DNA from: an uncultured Bacilli bacterium | GTDB taxonomy: Bacteria > Bacillota_I > Bacilli_A > RF39 > UBA660 | DNA length: 5,334 nt | NCBI GenBank assembly: GCA_934101445.1 | Contig: CAKORQ010000075.1 | Coordinates: 1-5,334, forward strand | Reading direction: 5' to 3' | Shown: one piece after another, positions 4,758 through 5,334 of the stretch | Numbering within the stretch: position 1 is the first letter of the stretch | Layout of the letters: the number at the start of each line of letters is the position of its first letter | Notes under the pieces: generated by a model | Database searches by the model: none | The model's input: the letters and a program-made list of their open reading frames with translations, nothing else | What the model was told of the DNA's origin: nothing | Position numbers and translations under genes: made by a program

Positions 4758-5196
4758 TTATATAACCCTCACTTTTTAAACGATTAATAATCTTATCTTT
4801 AGTTTTTTCTCCCACTAAGCGGGTGGTGGTTGATTGTTCTTCGCCATCAGTATAAAAAATAGTTGTGGGAGTGCCACTGATACGGACTAATTTATTAAAT
4901 TCTACTTTTTCTTCATCGGATAAGTTAGTCATATTAAGATCATAGAAAGTTAATTTATAATCTTTACCAATTTCTTCTAAAATTGGTAAATAAGCCATAC
5001 AATGTGAACAACCAGTCTGAGTAATTACTAAGACGAATTTTTCTTTATTATCAATCTTTGTTTTTAAGGTTGTTAAATTTATATCTTCAATACTTTTAAA
5101 ATCAGATTTTTTGCCGATAATATAAAGTAAAGTACATATTAGTATAATTAAGATACAAACTAAGACTCCTAAAATAATGTTTTTTTTCTTTCGCAT
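4750..5196 (-). CDS. Membrane-anchored thioredoxin-like protein (CxxC)
   Basis: A 148-residue protein: lysine-rich start (MRKKK), one hydrophobic anchor (about 6-27), then a thioredoxin fold. Redox motif GCSHC (C63, C66), then a helix (MAYLPILEEIG), a strand (KLTFYDLN), and the conserved cis-Pro loop SGTPT (P110), ending in a helix. The positive N-terminus predicts the catalytic domain faces outward, so it would act as a thiol-disulfide oxidoreductase on secreted or envelope proteins. It lacks the extra insertion of TlpA/ResA/StoA and is closer to the small bacteriocin-accessory (PedC/BrcD-like) thioredoxins; that comparison is from memory of the families. The start is supported by GGAG eight bases upstream. 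First gene of the operon with the CPBP protease and metallophosphoesterase. Confidence 0.9.
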   Translation of the reverse strand: MRKKKNIILGVLVCILIILICTLLYIIGKKSDFKSIEDINLTTLKTKIDNKEKFVLVITQTGCSHCMAYLPILEEIGKDYKLTFYDLNMTNLSDEEKVEFNKLVRISGTPTTIFYTDGEEQSTTTRLVGEKTKDKIINRLKSEGYINE

Positions 5197-5215
5197 AATA
5201 CCATCTCCGTTATTA

Positions 5216-5224
5216 ATGATACCA
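5216..5224 (-). promoter_or_regulatory. Extended -10 (TGGTATCAT) for the thioredoxin-protease-phosphoesterase operon
   Basis: On the minus strand TGGTATCAT matches the extended -10 form TGnTATAAT with one mismatch. The predicted start, near 5209, is just before GGAG, giving a leader of about 13 bases. No good -35 is visible, which is tolerated with an extended -10. Confidence 0.45.
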
Positions 5225-5234
5225 TAAAATGGTA
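5220..5234. repeat. Inverted repeat TACCAT-AAA-ATGGTA overlapping the operon promoter
   Basis: Perfect 6-bp arms with a 3-base centre. One arm coincides with the TG and first bases of the extended -10 of the leftward operon. The position is typical of a repressor operator; no regulator gene is in the window. Confidence 0.4.
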
Positions 5235-5256
5235 GTATTTTCTTCTAATTATTTTT

Positions 5257-5313
5257 GATTTTTCAAAGTTTTTCTAAAAGATATAGAAAATAACTAGAAA
5301 TTCTTTAAAAATC
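5257..5313. repeat. Nested inverted repeats upstream of the right-edge promoter
   Basis: GATTTTT-C-AAAG (5257-5268) is complementary to CTTT-AAAAATC (5303-5313) except for one bulged C. Inside, TTTTCTA (5270-5276) pairs with TAGAAAA (5284-5290), and a further TAGAAA copy lies at 5295-5300. All are very AT-rich, so chance pairing is possible. Lying just upstream of a -10, they could be protein-binding sites. Confidence 0.3.
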
Positions 5314-5317
5314 TTTA

Positions 5318-5323
5318 TATAAT
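5318..5323 (+). promoter_or_regulatory. TATAAT -10 for a rightward gene beyond the window
   Basis: A perfect TATAAT on the plus strand near the right edge, within TTTATATAATC. The -35 region (5295-5300, TAGAAA) is poor. It would drive a rightward gene outside the window, divergent from the thioredoxin-led operon. Confidence 0.4.
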
Positions 5324-5334
5324 CAAGATAGATA

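Noticed and set aside
1..5334. CRISPR array, tRNA/rRNA, IS element, toxin-antitoxin or defence system
   Set aside because: No direct-repeat arrays, no RNA gene signatures, no transposase and no recognisable defence proteins; the CPBP protease alone is not evidence of an abortive infection system.

Overview
This is an AT-rich window packed with short genes. It suggests a low-GC Firmicutes bacterium, probably an uncultured Bacilli/Erysipelotrichia-like or RF39-like lineage; that placement is inferred from composition, Shine-Dalgarno use and gene content. Tryptophan is encoded by TGG and one gene ends in TGA, so the standard bacterial code (11) fits better than the Mycoplasma code. The clearest lineage clue is a CotY/CotZ-family spore coat protein at 2706-3140, which points to a spore-forming ancestry or lifestyle.

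Layout. Positions 2-673 (+) hold the 3' part of a CmpB-type 'putative ABC transporter permease' membrane protein that runs off the left edge. Positions 734-949 (+) encode a 71-residue tyrosine-rich small protein. Its ribosome binding site lies inside a 14-bp hairpin that follows the permease gene. A FtsW/RodA/SpoVE-family glycosyltransferase (924-1904, -) overlaps it tail to tail by 26 bp. Divergent from that is an unrecognised 94-residue protein (1970-2254, +). Next comes a membrane-anchored stand-alone PTS glucose-type EIIB domain (2272-2592, -), in which the phosphorylatable cysteine appears shifted by one residue. The CotY/CotZ-like gene (2706-3140, +) is divergent from it.

The right half is a leftward operon: membrane-anchored thioredoxin-like protein (4750-5196), CPBP intramembrane protease (4080-4757) and membrane-anchored metallophosphoesterase (3173-4075). 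The genes overlap by 8 bp and are spaced by 4 bp. The operon converges on the coat gene at a good bidirectional terminator. The last 138 bases hold inverted repeats, the operon promoter and a likely rightward promoter for a gene outside the window.

How it may fit together. The coat protein, the tyrosine-rich protein, a SpoVE-like polymerase and CATAnnnTA (sigma-K/E-like) motifs upstream of all three complete forward genes suggest that part of this window belongs to a sporulation regulon. That is inference. No RNA genes, IS elements, CRISPR arrays or defence systems were seen. No stretch over 300 bases lacks a gene.
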